Shown piece by piece: positions 44,830 through 54,069 of a DNA stretch of 64,000 nt. The notes below the pieces were generated by a model that did no database searches, had not been told where the DNA came from, and was given only the letters and a program-made list of their open reading frames with translations. Position 1 is the stretch's first letter. Each line of letters starts with the position of its first letter. The stretch is taken from contig NZ_FWEX01000005.1 in the NCBI RefSeq assembly GCF_900170025.1, positions 233,073 through 297,072 on the forward strand, given 5' to 3'. The stretch comes from Nitrospira sp. ND1. GTDB taxonomy: Bacteria > Nitrospirota > Nitrospiria > Nitrospirales > Nitrospiraceae. The position numbers and the translations under genes were made by a program.

Positions 44830-47226
44830 ATGAACGAATCGAATGCCCCGATACTCACGCATCTGCCCGTGTTGCCCTTAAAGCGGACGGTGTTGTTCCC
44901 CGGCACGATGATGCCCTTGACCGTCGGCCGGGACCGTTCCATAGCCGCGGTCGAGGCGGCGCTGAAGACTGAAGATAAAACGCTCCTCGTCGTGGCCCAG
45001 CGGGATGCGCAAACCGATCAGCCCACGCTGGAAGATCTCTATCCCATCGGCACCAAGGCCGTGATCAAACAGACGGCTCGAACGCCTGAAGGGCACTACA
45101 ACATTTTGATCCAGGGGCTGGAGCGGTTCGTGCTGCTGAAGCTCGACCAGATGGATCCGTATCTCCAGGCCCGTGTGAAACAGCTCGCTCCTCCGAGTGA
45201 GCAGAGCACGGAAGTCGAAGCACTGCATCGGGCCATTCTGGACATCATCACCGAACTGCCGAAACTGATCCAGACTCCCGGCGTGCATGAAGCGGTCGCC
45301 GCCCTGGGCACGGAAGAAGATCCCGTGGTCCTGGCCTATCGCATCGCGTCCTTGTTGAATCTCACCTTGGACGGCGAGCAGCAGTTGTTGGCGGCCCCTA
45401 CCCGGGCCGATCTGTTGCGCGGACTCTATGCGGCGCTGTCGCGGGAAGTCCAGATTCTCCAGTTACGCGACAAGATCACCAGCGAAGCCAGGGAGAAACT
45501 GGGCAAGACACAGCGGGAATATCTCCTCCGCGAGCAGCTCAAGACGATTCAGCAGGAGCTGGGCGAGGGGAACGGGGAAGAGGATGAAGTCGGCGTGCTG
45601 AGATCCAAGATTCACGAAGCCGATCTCCCTGAACATGTCCGGAAAGAGACGGACCGTGAACTGGCGCGCCTCGCCAAGACGCCGAGCGCGTCGCCCGAGC
45701 ATCAGGTGATCCGGAGCTATTTGGAGCTGGTGCTCGAACTGCCGTGGAACAAGTCCTCGGAAGAAGGACTCGATCTCGCTCATGTCCGTCAGGTGTTGAA
45801 CGAGGATCACTACGGTATCAAGGAAGTGAAAGAACGCATTGTGGAGCACCTGGCGGTCTTGAAACTGAACCCGTCCGCCAAGGCGCCGATCCTCTGCCTC
45901 GTCGGCCCTCCCGGCGTGGGCAAGACCAGCCTGGGGCAGTCCATCGCCAAGTCCATGGGGCGCACGTTCGAGCGCTTCAGCCTCGGCGGGTTGCATGACG
46001 AAGGCGAATTGCGCGGCCACCGCCGCACCTATGTCGGGGCCCTTCCCGGCCGGATCATCCAAGCGGTGCGACGAGCCGGCGTGAACAATCCGGTGGTCAT
46101 GCTGGACGAAGTGGATAAACTCGGACGCGATTTCCGCGGCGATCCCGCGGCGGCGTTATTGGAGATTCTGGACCCGGCGCAGAACCATACGTTCCGGGAC
46201 CACTATCTGGATTTGCCGTTCGATCTGTCGAAAGTGTTTTTCATCACAACGGCGAATACGCTGGAGACGCTCTCGCAACCCCTGCTCGACCGTATGGAAA
46301 TCATCCGGTTGAATGGATACAGCGAGCGGGAGAAACGCGAAATCGCCCTGCGGTACCTCTGGCCGAGACGGTTGAAGGAAGCCGGTCTGCGAGCCGAGGA
46401 AGTGAATCTTCCCGAAGCGGTGCTGGACCATATCATCGGCCGCTATACCAGGGAATCGGGCGTACGGCAGCTGGAACAGATGTTGGGCCGCATTACGAGA
46501 AAGGTCGCCGTGACCTTCGCGGATCGGCCGGCCGATGCTCCGGCGAGCCCCGTGGACATCACGCAACCGCTCCTGGACGAGTGGCTCGGACAGGAACGAT
46601 TCCAGCCGGAAGAGGCGCGAAAGAATCTGCCGGCCGGAGTCGCCACCGGTCTGGCCTGGACTCCGACAGGCGGTGACGTGCTCTATATCGAGACGACCCT
46701 GCTGCCCGGCAGTCACGAGTTGACCCTGACGGGACAGTTGGGCGATGTCATGCAGGAATCGGCACGCGCGGCGCGCAGCTATCTCTGGTCGCATGCCGAG
46801 AGCATGGGGCTGGATATCTCGCGCTTCAAACGCAACGGAGTGCACATCCATGTTCCGTCGGGCGCCATCCCCAAAGACGGCCCCTCGGCCGGAATCACCA
46901 TGGCGACCGCGCTGGCTTCGGCCTATGTCGGCAAGCCGGTGCGCAGCGATACGGCGATGACGGGAGAGATCAGCCTGACCGGGTTGGTGCTGCCGGTCGG
47001 CGGCATCAAGGAGAAAGTCCTGGCCGCGCATCGCGCCGGCATCCGGCGGATCATTCTGCCGAAGGCCAACGAGAAGGACTTGAAAGAAGTCCCGCAGGAA
47101 GTGCGCGATGAACTCACGGTCATTCCAGTGGAACGGATCGAGGAAGTGCTCCCGGCTGCGTTCAATCAGGATGCCGCGCCCTCATCCGAACGGGGCGAAC
47201 CGCTGGCGAGCGCGACCGCCTCGTAA
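44830..47226 (+). CDS. lon: ATP-dependent protease Lon
   Basis: The product is 798 aa from the ATG at 44830, which has GGAGG five bases upstream; the earlier in-frame ATG at 44761 lacks one. Domains in order: the N-terminal substrate domain (LPVLPLKRTVLFPGTMMPL), the AAA domain with Walker A GPPGVGKTSLG and Walker B VVMLDEVDKLG, and the Ser-Lys protease domain with KDGPSAGITMATAL and GGIKEKVLAAHRAG. Lon degrades misfolded and regulatory proteins in the cytosol. A strong hairpin follows the stop. Confidence 0.97.
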   Translation: MNESNAPILTHLPVLPLKRTVLFPGTMMPLTVGRDRSIAAVEAALKTEDKTLLVVAQRDAQTDQPTLEDLYPIGTKAVIKQTARTPEGHYNILIQGLERFVLLKLDQMDPYLQARVKQLAPPSEQSTEVEALHRAILDIITELPKLIQTPGVHEAVAALGTEEDPVVLAYRIASLLNLTLDGEQQLLAAPTRADLLRGLYAALSREVQILQLRDKITSEAREKLGKTQREYLLREQLKTIQQELGEGNGEEDEVGVLRSKIHEADLPEHVRKETDRELARLAKTPSASPEHQVIRSYLELVLELPWNKSSEEGLDLAHVRQVLNEDHYGIKEVKERIVEHLAVLKLNPSAKAPILCLVGPPGVGKTSLGQSIAKSMGRTFERFSLGGLHDEGELRGHRRTYVGALPGRIIQAVRRAGVNNPVVMLDEVDKLGRDFRGDPAAALLEILDPAQNHTFRDHYLDLPFDLSKVFFITTANTLETLSQPLLDRMEIIRLNGYSEREKREIALRYLWPRRLKEAGLRAEEVNLPEAVLDHIIGRYTRESGVRQLEQMLGRITRKVAVTFADRPADAPASPVDITQPLLDEWLGQERFQPEEARKNLPAGVATGLAWTPTGGDVLYIETTLLPGSHELTLTGQLGDVMQESARAARSYLWSHAESMGLDISRFKRNGVHIHVPSGAIPKDGPSAGITMATALASAYVGKPVRSDTAMTGEISLTGLVLPVGGIKEKVLAAHRAGIRRIILPKANEKDLKEVPQEVRDELTVIPVERIEEVLPAAFNQDAAPSSERGEPLASATAS

Positions 47227-47233
47227 GATCCAG

Positions 47234-47259
47234 GGGCCCCGGCTGAACAGCCGGGGCCC
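47234..47259 (+). terminator. Hairpin downstream of lon
   Basis: An 11-bp perfect stem, GGGCCCCGGCT/AGCCGGGGCCC, with loop GAAC begins 8 bp after the lon stop. The T-run is missing, so efficiency is uncertain. Confidence 0.65.
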
Positions 47260-47374
47260 GCGGTTCCGGGCGCCCACACATCCGCTTGTCTTGCCCTTCG
47301 GTAATCTCTTATGTCAGGATCAAAGTGTTGTTCGGCCCACACGCACGTCAGGCGAAGACGTGAAGGAGATTGCC

Positions 47375-47794
47375 ATGCCACCGAAAGTTGAAATCGGGGA
47401 CATCATAAAAGTGACCAAGACCGACGACGAATGGAAGAAACTGCTCTCGCCCGCGGTCTATCAGGTCCTGCGGCATGAAGATACCGAACGGGCCTTTACG
47501 AGTCCGCTCCACGAAAATCACCAGGCGGGTACCTATTATTGTGCGGGCTGTGACCTGCCCGCCTATTCCTCGGAACATAAGTTCGATAGCGGCACCGGTT
47601 GGCCAAGCTTTTGGCAACCGATCGACCCCAAGGTGGTGGAGAAACGTACGGACTCCAGATTTTTCATGACGCGGGTGGAAGTCCACTGCGCCCGGTGTGG
47701 CGGCCATCAAGGACATGTCTTCGATGACGGCCCGCGACCCACCGGCCTCCGCTACTGCATCAACGGCGTCTCCTTGAAGTTTGTTCCAGCCTAG
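47375..47794 (+). CDS. msrB: Peptide-methionine (R)-S-oxide reductase MsrB
   Basis: The 139-aa enzyme repairs oxidised methionine. It has two zinc CxxC pairs (CAGC, CARC), the core SGTGWPSFWQP and the catalytic cysteine in RYCINGVSLKF. The ATG at 47375 follows AAGGAG. The longer frame is not supported. The protein has no signal peptide, so it acts in the cytoplasm. It lies downstream of lon but after a hairpin. Confidence 0.95.
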   Translation: MPPKVEIGDIIKVTKTDDEWKKLLSPAVYQVLRHEDTERAFTSPLHENHQAGTYYCAGCDLPAYSSEHKFDSGTGWPSFWQPIDPKVVEKRTDSRFFMTRVEVHCARCGGHQGHVFDDGPRPTGLRYCINGVSLKFVPA

Positions 47795-47880
47795 TCGCGG
47801 GGACATGCGCCTGCCGACGCATGCCGCAGGCCGGACGCTGCAGCAAACACAGCTTCACCGCCGGAGCCTGGCAGCGCACC

Positions 47881-47910
47881 TTGCAATTTGTCGCCGAACC
47901 CTCCTAGACT
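47881..47910 (+). promoter_or_regulatory. Promoter of the 388-aa lipoprotein gene
   Basis: TTGCAA (47881-47886), 18 bp, TAGACT (47905-47910). The ATG at 47920 is about three bases beyond the expected start, and there is no ribosome site. Confidence 0.4.
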
Positions 47911-47919
47911 GCGCATGCC

Positions 47920-49086
47920 ATGGCGTACTTCTCCCTGATACGACCGCTCCTGGGCCTCTTCCTGGCCGGGACTGCAATGCTCGCTTGTTCACAATCCTCC
48001 GACGTGATCTCCTCCAATCTCAACGCCTGCTTGATCGTCACAGAGGCCGAGGTCGAATTGGCCATCGGAACCCCCGTGACGCCGGGCCTGCGCCAGAATG
48101 GTCGCCAATGCCTGTACCAGGCGAAGCGTAATCCCCAGGAAACCGTGACGGTGGAACTGAACCCCGGTCCTGACGGAGACACAAAAAGTCTGTTTCACGA
48201 TCAGCGTTCAAAGGCCGGTCACCAGCCGGTTCCCGGGGTCGGCGACGGCGCCTTCACCCTGCGGTCGCCTATCGGCGGGATTCAGCTGACGTTTCTGAAG
48301 GACGATGCGCTCGTCACTCTGTCACTCTCGTCCTCGAAACAACCCAACCCGCAGACAGCCGTGACCAACCTCGCCAAGGTCGCCGCGACCAGACTCGGCG
48401 GCCCTCTCCGCAGCGGTCCTGCGGCGGCAACCGAACCGGGGCTGACCGCCACGCCCTCCCAATGGGCCGGTGATTGGTATGGTTGCCCGCCGGTCGGATT
48501 AATGTATGGGAAAGGCCATCTTGCGCTGAGCGAGGGCGGCACCTGGTCCCTGACGACTGCCGTATTGATGCCGGGCACCGTGACCGCAGACCGGGGACGC
48601 TGGCAGGCGGAATCCTATCAAGAGATCCTGCACGGAACCTATCAAGTGGCCGGGAACGACCGCTTCTCAACCACCGGCATTCTGAGTGTCACCTGGGACA
48701 AACTCGCCAAGAATCAGGGGCCGAACAAGTTCGACCCGCTGCTCTGGCAATCATTTGCGGCTGTCCCGCGCAAGGTCACCGTCAAACGGTTGCCACCGGT
48801 CGAGCCCTCCCTCGTGGGCACGTGGGAAGGTTCCGCCAAGTTCGTCGATCGACAGGAAGAATTCGTCTGGACCATCACGCCGGCAAACGTCTCGGAGTTC
48901 TACAGGGCAACCTCGCAGTCAGGTCGCATCGAGAAGGAGCAGGATCGGTTTCGCTTGATCGTCCCCCAAAGCAAAACTCCTCCCCTGTTTGTACGGGTGT
49001 TGGCACAGGACAAGCTGGAGCTGACCGACAACAGCGGCACGGTTTCTCAATGGAACCGGAATGAGAAACTACTGACGCGCTGTTAA
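47920..49086 (+). CDS. Lipoprotein of unknown function
   Basis: This 388-aa protein has a signal peptide ending TAMLAC, a valid lipobox. The region after it (NACLIVTEAEVELAIGTPV, with RQCLYQA) resembles the small exported DUF3558-like fold; the C-terminal half has two beta-rich segments (ADRGRWQAESYQEILHGTYQ and VGTWEGSAKFVDRQEEF). No enzyme motif is seen. It is probably outer-membrane or periplasmic. A weak leaderless-type promoter is close to the ATG. Confidence 0.65.
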   Translation: MAYFSLIRPLLGLFLAGTAMLACSQSSDVISSNLNACLIVTEAEVELAIGTPVTPGLRQNGRQCLYQAKRNPQETVTVELNPGPDGDTKSLFHDQRSKAGHQPVPGVGDGAFTLRSPIGGIQLTFLKDDALVTLSLSSSKQPNPQTAVTNLAKVAATRLGGPLRSGPAAATEPGLTATPSQWAGDWYGCPPVGLMYGKGHLALSEGGTWSLTTAVLMPGTVTADRGRWQAESYQEILHGTYQVAGNDRFSTTGILSVTWDKLAKNQGPNKFDPLLWQSFAAVPRKVTVKRLPPVEPSLVGTWEGSAKFVDRQEEFVWTITPANVSEFYRATSQSGRIEKEQDRFRLIVPQSKTPPLFVRVLAQDKLELTDNSGTVSQWNRNEKLLTRC

Positions 49087-49125
49087 CCGACCGCTTGACC
49101 TCACCAGCGACGTCGCTCCCCCGGC

Positions 49126-49154
49126 TTGACCCATTTTTTTTTGCTCGATAGACT
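49126..49154 (+). promoter_or_regulatory. Promoter of the 133-aa exported protein gene
   Basis: TTGACC (49126-49131), 17 bp containing a T-run, TAGACT (49149-49154), then six bases to the ATG at 49161. A leaderless message is predicted. Confidence 0.5.
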
Positions 49155-49160
49155 GTTGGC

Positions 49161-49562
49161 ATGACCCGTTGGCTCATGGTGACCCTGCTCTGTACTGCGC
49201 CGCTGCTCCAGGCCGTGCAGAGCCAGGCAGCGCCCGGCGACACAGCACAGACTCCCGACTCGATCGAATCATTCGATCCGCCTACTCCAGACGCTCTCCG
49301 CAGCCTCTATAACCAAGCTCTCGGCGCCTTACAGGAATACATCGAGGTCGATGGAAGCCTACCGCAAGATGGTGAGACACAGACACGAGTGGGAGAGTTT
49401 CGACTCAAAGTCTTTCCTCAGGGGAAATCCCGTTCGCAGGAACATCTGAGCGCCGAGGGATCGTTCCGCCTCTCGCCCGACCACGGACAACAGGAGTTCT
49501 CCCTTCGTTTCAAATCCTCCAAACGCCCGTCGACGCCTCAGCCAAGCGGCGACATCATTTAG
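49161..49562 (+). CDS. Exported protein of unknown function
   Basis: The 133-aa protein has a signal peptide (MTRWLMVTLLCTAPLLQAV). The mature part is polar with one helix (PDALRSLYNQALGALQEYIE) and a Lys/Arg/Ser-rich end. No family is recognised. The TAG stop at 49560-49562 is followed by CCCGCG, which resembles the start of the repeat elements that end other genes here. Confidence 0.6.
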   Translation: MTRWLMVTLLCTAPLLQAVQSQAAPGDTAQTPDSIESFDPPTPDALRSLYNQALGALQEYIEVDGSLPQDGETQTRVGEFRLKVFPQGKSRSQEHLSAEGSFRLSPDHGQQEFSLRFKSSKRPSTPQPSGDII

Positions 49563-49645
49563 CCCGCGTCAAGCAGGTGACAACTCCGCTGTATGGCAAA
49601 ATCGGTGGACCTAAGGCCGTCGTCATCGTCCGTCGTTCGTGACCC

Positions 49646-49843
49646 GTCGCTCGTCTCTCGATGCAGAACAGGAGCAAAATGCATATTGCTTCTGGCGTAT
49701 GGTTGAGAAAGACAGCAACCCGCGGCGTTCTGCCTTCATCCAGAAGCCATACGCTCTTCTTTCCCGCCATCAGCTATCAGCTCGGTGCCTGATGAGATAC
49801 GCATCCACGATGCACGCTTCACGGATGTCGAGAATGCCGGCGG
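49646..49843. repeat. Dispersed intergenic repeat, copy B
   Basis: It is homologous to 12071-12238 with small gaps; the block CAACCCGCGGCGTTCTGCC is identical. It fills the space between convergent genes and has no coding frame of its own. Confidence 0.75.
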
Positions 49844-49863
49844 CAGACCAGGTCAACAGCCTG

Positions 49864-50613
49864 CTAGAAGGTGAAGCCGATGCCGCCGGAGATAATATGA
49901 GCCCGATAGTTCATGGTGAATGACGGACCACGCGCACCGTTCGCGACTTCACTCTCCCACTGATAATTCGCCACAAAATATTTGTATTCCGTGAAGAGGA
50001 ACATGCGCTCAGTGACGTTGGCGCGCACCCCGCCGAGAAACTGATAGGCGAAGGCGCCGTCGGCGGCATTCTCATGCACCGTGCCGATGGTGCTGTGCTG
50101 GAGATTCAAGTCCCGTGCAAACCCTCCGGACAACCCTGCACCGATGCCGATATACGGTTGAATCGTCTCGCCGGGGTAGCGCAGCAATACATTCGCCATG
50201 ACGTTGATGGACTGGAGACGGAAATTCGCGCTCCTCGTCACACCGCCTGTCGTGGCCGAAGGCGCATTGACCTTGCCATCGAGTCCGGACAGGTCCGCCT
50301 CCAATCCGACGAACCGGCCGGCGAACGCCGGAAAAATCCCGACTTTCAACCCGCCTCCCAACCCGCCCTGCACGTCGGTATTCGCGAAGGGATCCTCCTG
50401 CAGCCTCACCGGACGATTCAGGGGCCGGCTTCCCTGGAGATAGACACTGACATAGAACTCGGTTTTCTCCCCGTCCTGTTTGGCCTCGGGAGATGTTGAC
50501 GGAGCCTTGGCTGCGCTGGGAGCCGGTTCCGCTGCCGACGCAACGGAATGATGTGTCTCGAACAACGAACAGCTCAATATGAACGCGGCGAGGAACCATT
50601 GCGCTGATTTCAT
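49864..50613 (-). CDS. Outer-membrane beta-barrel protein
   Basis: The 249-aa protein has a signal peptide ending near HSVASA, a short Ala/Pro linker, and then alternating strands (FYVSVYLQGSRPLN, GGLKVGIFPAF, FRLQSINVMANVLLRYP, FLFTEYKYFVANYQWE) ending in SGGIGFTF with a terminal phenylalanine, the barrel-assembly signal. This fits the OmpA-like/PF13505 eight-stranded barrels. The ATG follows AGGAG. Function unknown; a structural or small-porin role is likely. Confidence 0.82.
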   Translation of the reverse strand: MKSAQWFLAAFILSCSLFETHHSVASAAEPAPSAAKAPSTSPEAKQDGEKTEFYVSVYLQGSRPLNRPVRLQEDPFANTDVQGGLGGGLKVGIFPAFAGRFVGLEADLSGLDGKVNAPSATTGGVTRSANFRLQSINVMANVLLRYPGETIQPYIGIGAGLSGGFARDLNLQHSTIGTVHENAADGAFAYQFLGGVRANVTERMFLFTEYKYFVANYQWESEVANGARGPSFTMNYRAHIISGGIGFTF

Positions 50614-50799
50614 GGGTCACTCCTGTGGGCTAAACGGCCTAGCAGAACTACTCAGCTCTGCAATAGGCCACTCATACCACGGGGACTCTTGACGACAAAC
50701 TGATTCGGCAGTTTCTGCAGCGAGGTGGGAACGCGTGAGCCAACCGGTTACGTACCGGGATAAACTCGATGATCGGCGGAAGACGGATCGAACCAGGCG

Positions 50800-51378
50800 C
50801 TATTTCCCGGAGAGAAATTCTTCGAGGACATCCGCCGGCATCAGGCCGACGAGCAACGTTCCGTCCGGGCGTTGCAGGAGCGGCACGCCTTGATGATCCG
50901 CCTCAGCCCACTGATCATTCCAGGCTCGAAGAATCGCATCTACGGTGGTGGCCTCTGTGCCGACAATCTGCGCGGAGGCAAACCCCTGACGTTCGGCCTC
51001 CCGCTGTAGCACCGTCTCATCGGAGAGATCCTGCCCGTCCACCCAGAACGATCGATACAACGATCGCACAAACTCCCCGCCCCGAAGCGGGTCCATGTGA
51101 AGCGCGCGCGCAGACGCGGCAATCGCCCGCCCGGTATTGGGTTTTCCCGGCGGCACAGCAATCGGCAACTCGGGCGCGAGCCGGCGGACCATCTGCACCT
51201 CCTGCTTCAATTCAGCTGCAAGGTGCCCTGCCCACCCAGCCATCGGGACCGGCAGATGCGGTGCATGCTGAACCCCATGCCAGGAGATGCGATCCATGAC
51301 GCCCAATGTATGAAGGCGTTCGTGCATCGCGTAACAAAAGGGACAGTTGAAATCGCTGTAGAGCCGATACGTATTCAT
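50800..51378 (-). CDS. DsbA-family thiol oxidoreductase, FrnE-like
   Basis: The 192-aa protein starts MNTYRLYSDFNCPFCYAMHE with the CPFC active site of a thioredoxin fold. It lacks a signal peptide, so it is cytoplasmic like FrnE. The helical insertion and the end with TVDAILRAWNDQWAEADHQG then GVPLLQ (with the cis-Pro region) are typical. Reaction: disulfide exchange or isomerisation; partner unknown. Two repeat elements lie upstream of its start. Confidence 0.85.
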   Translation of the reverse strand: MNTYRLYSDFNCPFCYAMHERLHTLGVMDRISWHGVQHAPHLPVPMAGWAGHLAAELKQEVQMVRRLAPELPIAVPPGKPNTGRAIAASARALHMDPLRGGEFVRSLYRSFWVDGQDLSDETVLQREAERQGFASAQIVGTEATTVDAILRAWNDQWAEADHQGVPLLQRPDGTLLVGLMPADVLEEFLSGK

Positions 51379-51413
51379 TTCAATTCCACAAGATGAATGA
51401 AAACCAAGGAAGT

Positions 51414-51536
51414 CAGGATGGTCAAAAAGGTCGTCCAGCGAGGCCGCAGCAATGTGAGGAGGCTCAACGTACCCTTGCGGTACGTTGAGCCTCGGAGCGA
51501 TGCGAGAACGAAGCCGGCGGCCTTTTCACCATCCTG
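51414..51536. repeat. 123-bp terminal-inverted-repeat element, copy 2
   Basis: It begins CAGGATGGTCAAAAAGG and ends CCTTTTCACCATCCTG. The inside holds a perfect 15-bp hairpin arm, GAGGCTCAACGTACC with its complement after CTTGC. It is directly followed by another element. Confidence 0.85.
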
Positions 51537-51538
51537 TC

Positions 51539-51715
51539 AGCCCGGATTATTCATGAATGCCGTCGCGAGGCGTTCGAGACGGAAGCCCGCCGAGGCTTCT
51601 CGCACGTAAGGCCGACGCAGGCGTACGTGCAGTCCGTCGAGGAGGCCGAACGAGAAAAGCTTCGCCGGGCAATAGGATCGGACGACGGAGCAGGTATCCA
51701 TGAATAGTCCGGGCT
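51539..51715. repeat. TAGCCCGGA-family terminal-inverted-repeat element
   Basis: This 177-bp copy runs AGCCCGGATTATTCATGAATG to ATCCATGAATAGTCCGGGCT. It is about 85-90 percent like the copy at 40252-40429 by eye. Its right end supplies the TAG stop of the cyclase gene on the minus strand. Confidence 0.88.
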
Positions 51716-52526
51716 AAGGCAGAATCGCGATGATACGAACCGGAGCCCCTGTCCCACCGGCAATTTTCATCGGGAGAGCCATGACCGTGGCACCGGACGC
51801 CGGCACCTCATCCAGTCGCGCCACATTCTCGAGTCCATAGAGGCCGGCTCCGTTCACAATCCGGTGCACCACAAAATCCCGGGAAGGACCATAGTCGATG
51901 CTGGCTGTATCGATTCCGATTCCGGAGATGTGTCGTTCCGCCACCAGAAACTCCGCGACTTCTTGTGAGAAGCCCGGAAAATGCAGCGTCGTCGGCACAT
52001 CCGGCGTGGCGCTGCCGAAATACCGTTCACGATCCGTCCAGTAGACACCCCAGCCCGTCAGCAGCATCACGATCGCTCCCGCTGGAATCGTCCTGTGCGC
52101 AGACTCCCATCGATGTATATCCGACAAGGAGGCGCGATAGTCGCGATCTTCCTTCACCGCAACGCGCACATCGATGACCACCGCAGGGCCGATCAGGCGG
52201 TCGACCGGAATGCCATCGATTCCCGCTTGCCCCTGCGCAAAATGAACGGGCGCATCCATGTGCGTTCCGGCATGCTCCGACAGCGCCACCTGCCCTGTGG
52301 CATACCATTTTTCCGTCGGCGTACCTCCCTGTTCGGTCGAGTCACGATGAAAGGGAGGATTGGCGGGCCAGACTTGCGTGGTCTCATCGAACGTGTAGGT
52401 CAGGTCCACGAATCGTTGCGCCGCGTCGGCGGCACTCCAGCAACTCAACACCATCACTAGGACCACCCGGCCCGCAACCGGAACTCGCATCATCCACTGC
52501 TTGCCTTGTTGCTTCGGCACCATCAT
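51714..52526 (-). CDS. Exported cyclase-family hydrolase (kynurenine-formamidase-like)
   Basis: The 270-aa protein has an N-terminal signal peptide (hydrophobic stretch ending SAADA) and the metal motif HAGTHMDAPVHF of the cyclase/formamidase family. These metal enzymes hydrolyse amides or lactones; the exact substrate is unknown. The open frame starts at 52526, though MMRVPVAG about 12 residues in gives a neater signal peptide. The stop TAG overlaps a repeat end. It is divergent from the RuBisCO-like gene. Confidence 0.82.
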   Translation of the reverse strand: MMVPKQQGKQWMMRVPVAGRVVLVMVLSCWSAADAAQRFVDLTYTFDETTQVWPANPPFHRDSTEQGGTPTEKWYATGQVALSEHAGTHMDAPVHFAQGQAGIDGIPVDRLIGPAVVIDVRVAVKEDRDYRASLSDIHRWESAHRTIPAGAIVMLLTGWGVYWTDRERYFGSATPDVPTTLHFPGFSQEVAEFLVAERHISGIGIDTASIDYGPSRDFVVHRIVNGAGLYGLENVARLDEVPASGATVMALPMKIAGGTGAPVRIIAILP

Positions 52527-52643
52527 CCACGCTCCAACAATCGGCCTCGTACGAGAACCTGCTCAGAACGCCCCACCTATCGGATCAAACGGAAATACGG
52601 TACCCTCTCCTCCTCGAACAGTGCAACCAAGAAGAGAGCGGAC

Positions 52644-53813
52644 ATGCCCAACGGTTCAAGCCGGAGTATCGACCTCCAGTTTTCAGAAGAGCGCTTTTCA
52701 GTGGAGTATCGTCTTCATGGATCGGCCTCCGATGCGCGCAGGCGGGCAGACCTGCTCTGTATCGACCAGACCGTTGAAGCCGCCGATCATGTCATTCCCT
52801 CCGGAGCGATTCGAGATCAGCTTCTGGGCCGAGTGATTCAGCTCGAGGCGCTCACCCCCGAATCTCACCGCGCAGTGGTCAGTTTCCCCGTTGAACTCCT
52901 CGACGGAACCATGAGCGCTCTCCTTCACATGATCATCGGCATGGCCGGACTGCAAGGACAGATCCGCGTCACGGATCTCTCATTGCCCGATACGGTCGTC
53001 TCCCGACTGACTGGCCCTCGATTCGGCTCGCGAGGCCTCCGCGACCTGCTGCGGGTCCCCCGACGGCCGTTAATCTGCGCGGTGCTGAAGCCGCTCGGGT
53101 ATTCTCCGCAACAGCTGGCTGAACTGGCCCACGAATTTGCCCTGGGCGAGGTTGATCTGATCAAGGACGACCAGAGTCTGCGCGATCACCCCTTCTGTCG
53201 ATTCGAAGAGCGGGTCGCACGTTGCGCCGAAGCCGTCGCCAAAGCCTCGCGCCAGACCGGAAAACGGTGTCTCTATGCGCCGCATGTCTCAGGCCCCTGG
53301 CCCTCTCTCATGGAACAGGCCGCCAAGGCAACGCAAGCGGGCGCGGGCGCACTCCTGCTCTGTCCCGGCCTGACAGGCTTTGACGCCATGACGTCCCTGG
53401 CTCAGCTTTCCTCATTGTCGCTACCCCTCATCGCACATCCGGACTTTCTCGGGAGCCACTATGTGACGTCGGACAGCGGCATCGCTCCCGCGCTTCTCTT
53501 CGGCCTTCTCCCGAGACTGGCCGGCGCCGATATCACCATTTACCCAACCTATGGCCTGAACTATCCGATATCGGAACAGGATTGTCGTCAGATTGCCACG
53601 GCGTGCCGACGAACGCTCGGCAGCTGCCCACCCATCCTCCCGACCGCCGCAGGACGAATGACCGCGGCGCGCATTCGCGAGATGGTCACCCTCTACGGTT
53701 CGGACCTCGTCTTTATTCTTGGCAGCGACCTACGACGAGAGCCGACACACCTCCGCTCTGCCTGTTTGGATTTTCTTCGTCTTGTCCAAGCAGAGACATC
53801 CCCATCCCCTTGA
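52644..53813 (+). CDS. RuBisCO-like protein (form IV)
   Basis: The 389-aa protein has the RuBisCO large-subunit fold: GPRFGSRGLRDLL, then the lysine strand ICAVLKPLGYS, the carbamate-type lysine in EVDLIKDDQ, and HPDFLGS. It departs from true RuBisCO: no loop-6 lysine motif is seen, the KDDE glutamate is Gln, and the phosphate-binding GGG region reads ILGSDLRRE. So it should not fix CO2. Related MtnW enzymes are enolases of methionine salvage, but no other mtn gene is present. The ATG at 52644 follows a weak AGAGAG. The role is unknown. Confidence 0.85.
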   Translation: MPNGSSRSIDLQFSEERFSVEYRLHGSASDARRRADLLCIDQTVEAADHVIPSGAIRDQLLGRVIQLEALTPESHRAVVSFPVELLDGTMSALLHMIIGMAGLQGQIRVTDLSLPDTVVSRLTGPRFGSRGLRDLLRVPRRPLICAVLKPLGYSPQQLAELAHEFALGEVDLIKDDQSLRDHPFCRFEERVARCAEAVAKASRQTGKRCLYAPHVSGPWPSLMEQAAKATQAGAGALLLCPGLTGFDAMTSLAQLSSLSLPLIAHPDFLGSHYVTSDSGIAPALLFGLLPRLAGADITIYPTYGLNYPISEQDCRQIATACRRTLGSCPPILPTAAGRMTAARIREMVTLYGSDLVFILGSDLRREPTHLRSACLDFLRLVQAETSPSP

Positions 53814-54069
53814 TACTGCTTCTCATGCTGAAGGCAATATCTATCTTATGCTATTGATATTACTGGCAAAATTGAGTCATCCCCATCTAAATACGATGCA
53901 GATCCAGGAACCGGATCCGACCTTCGCCGAAAACAGGACGACTCGCAATACGTGGAGAGACATCAGCTATCCCCTTTCTTTATCAAGTTTCCTCTCCCCC
54001 TGTCCGATATAGCCCATAGCCTGAAGTGCTTACGTATCGACCGCCCGTTCCCGTGCAAAAGAAACACCC

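Noticed and set aside
52644..53813. Functional RuBisCO for carbon fixation
   Set aside because: Key metal and phosphate residues are replaced and no small subunit or phosphoribulokinase is nearby.
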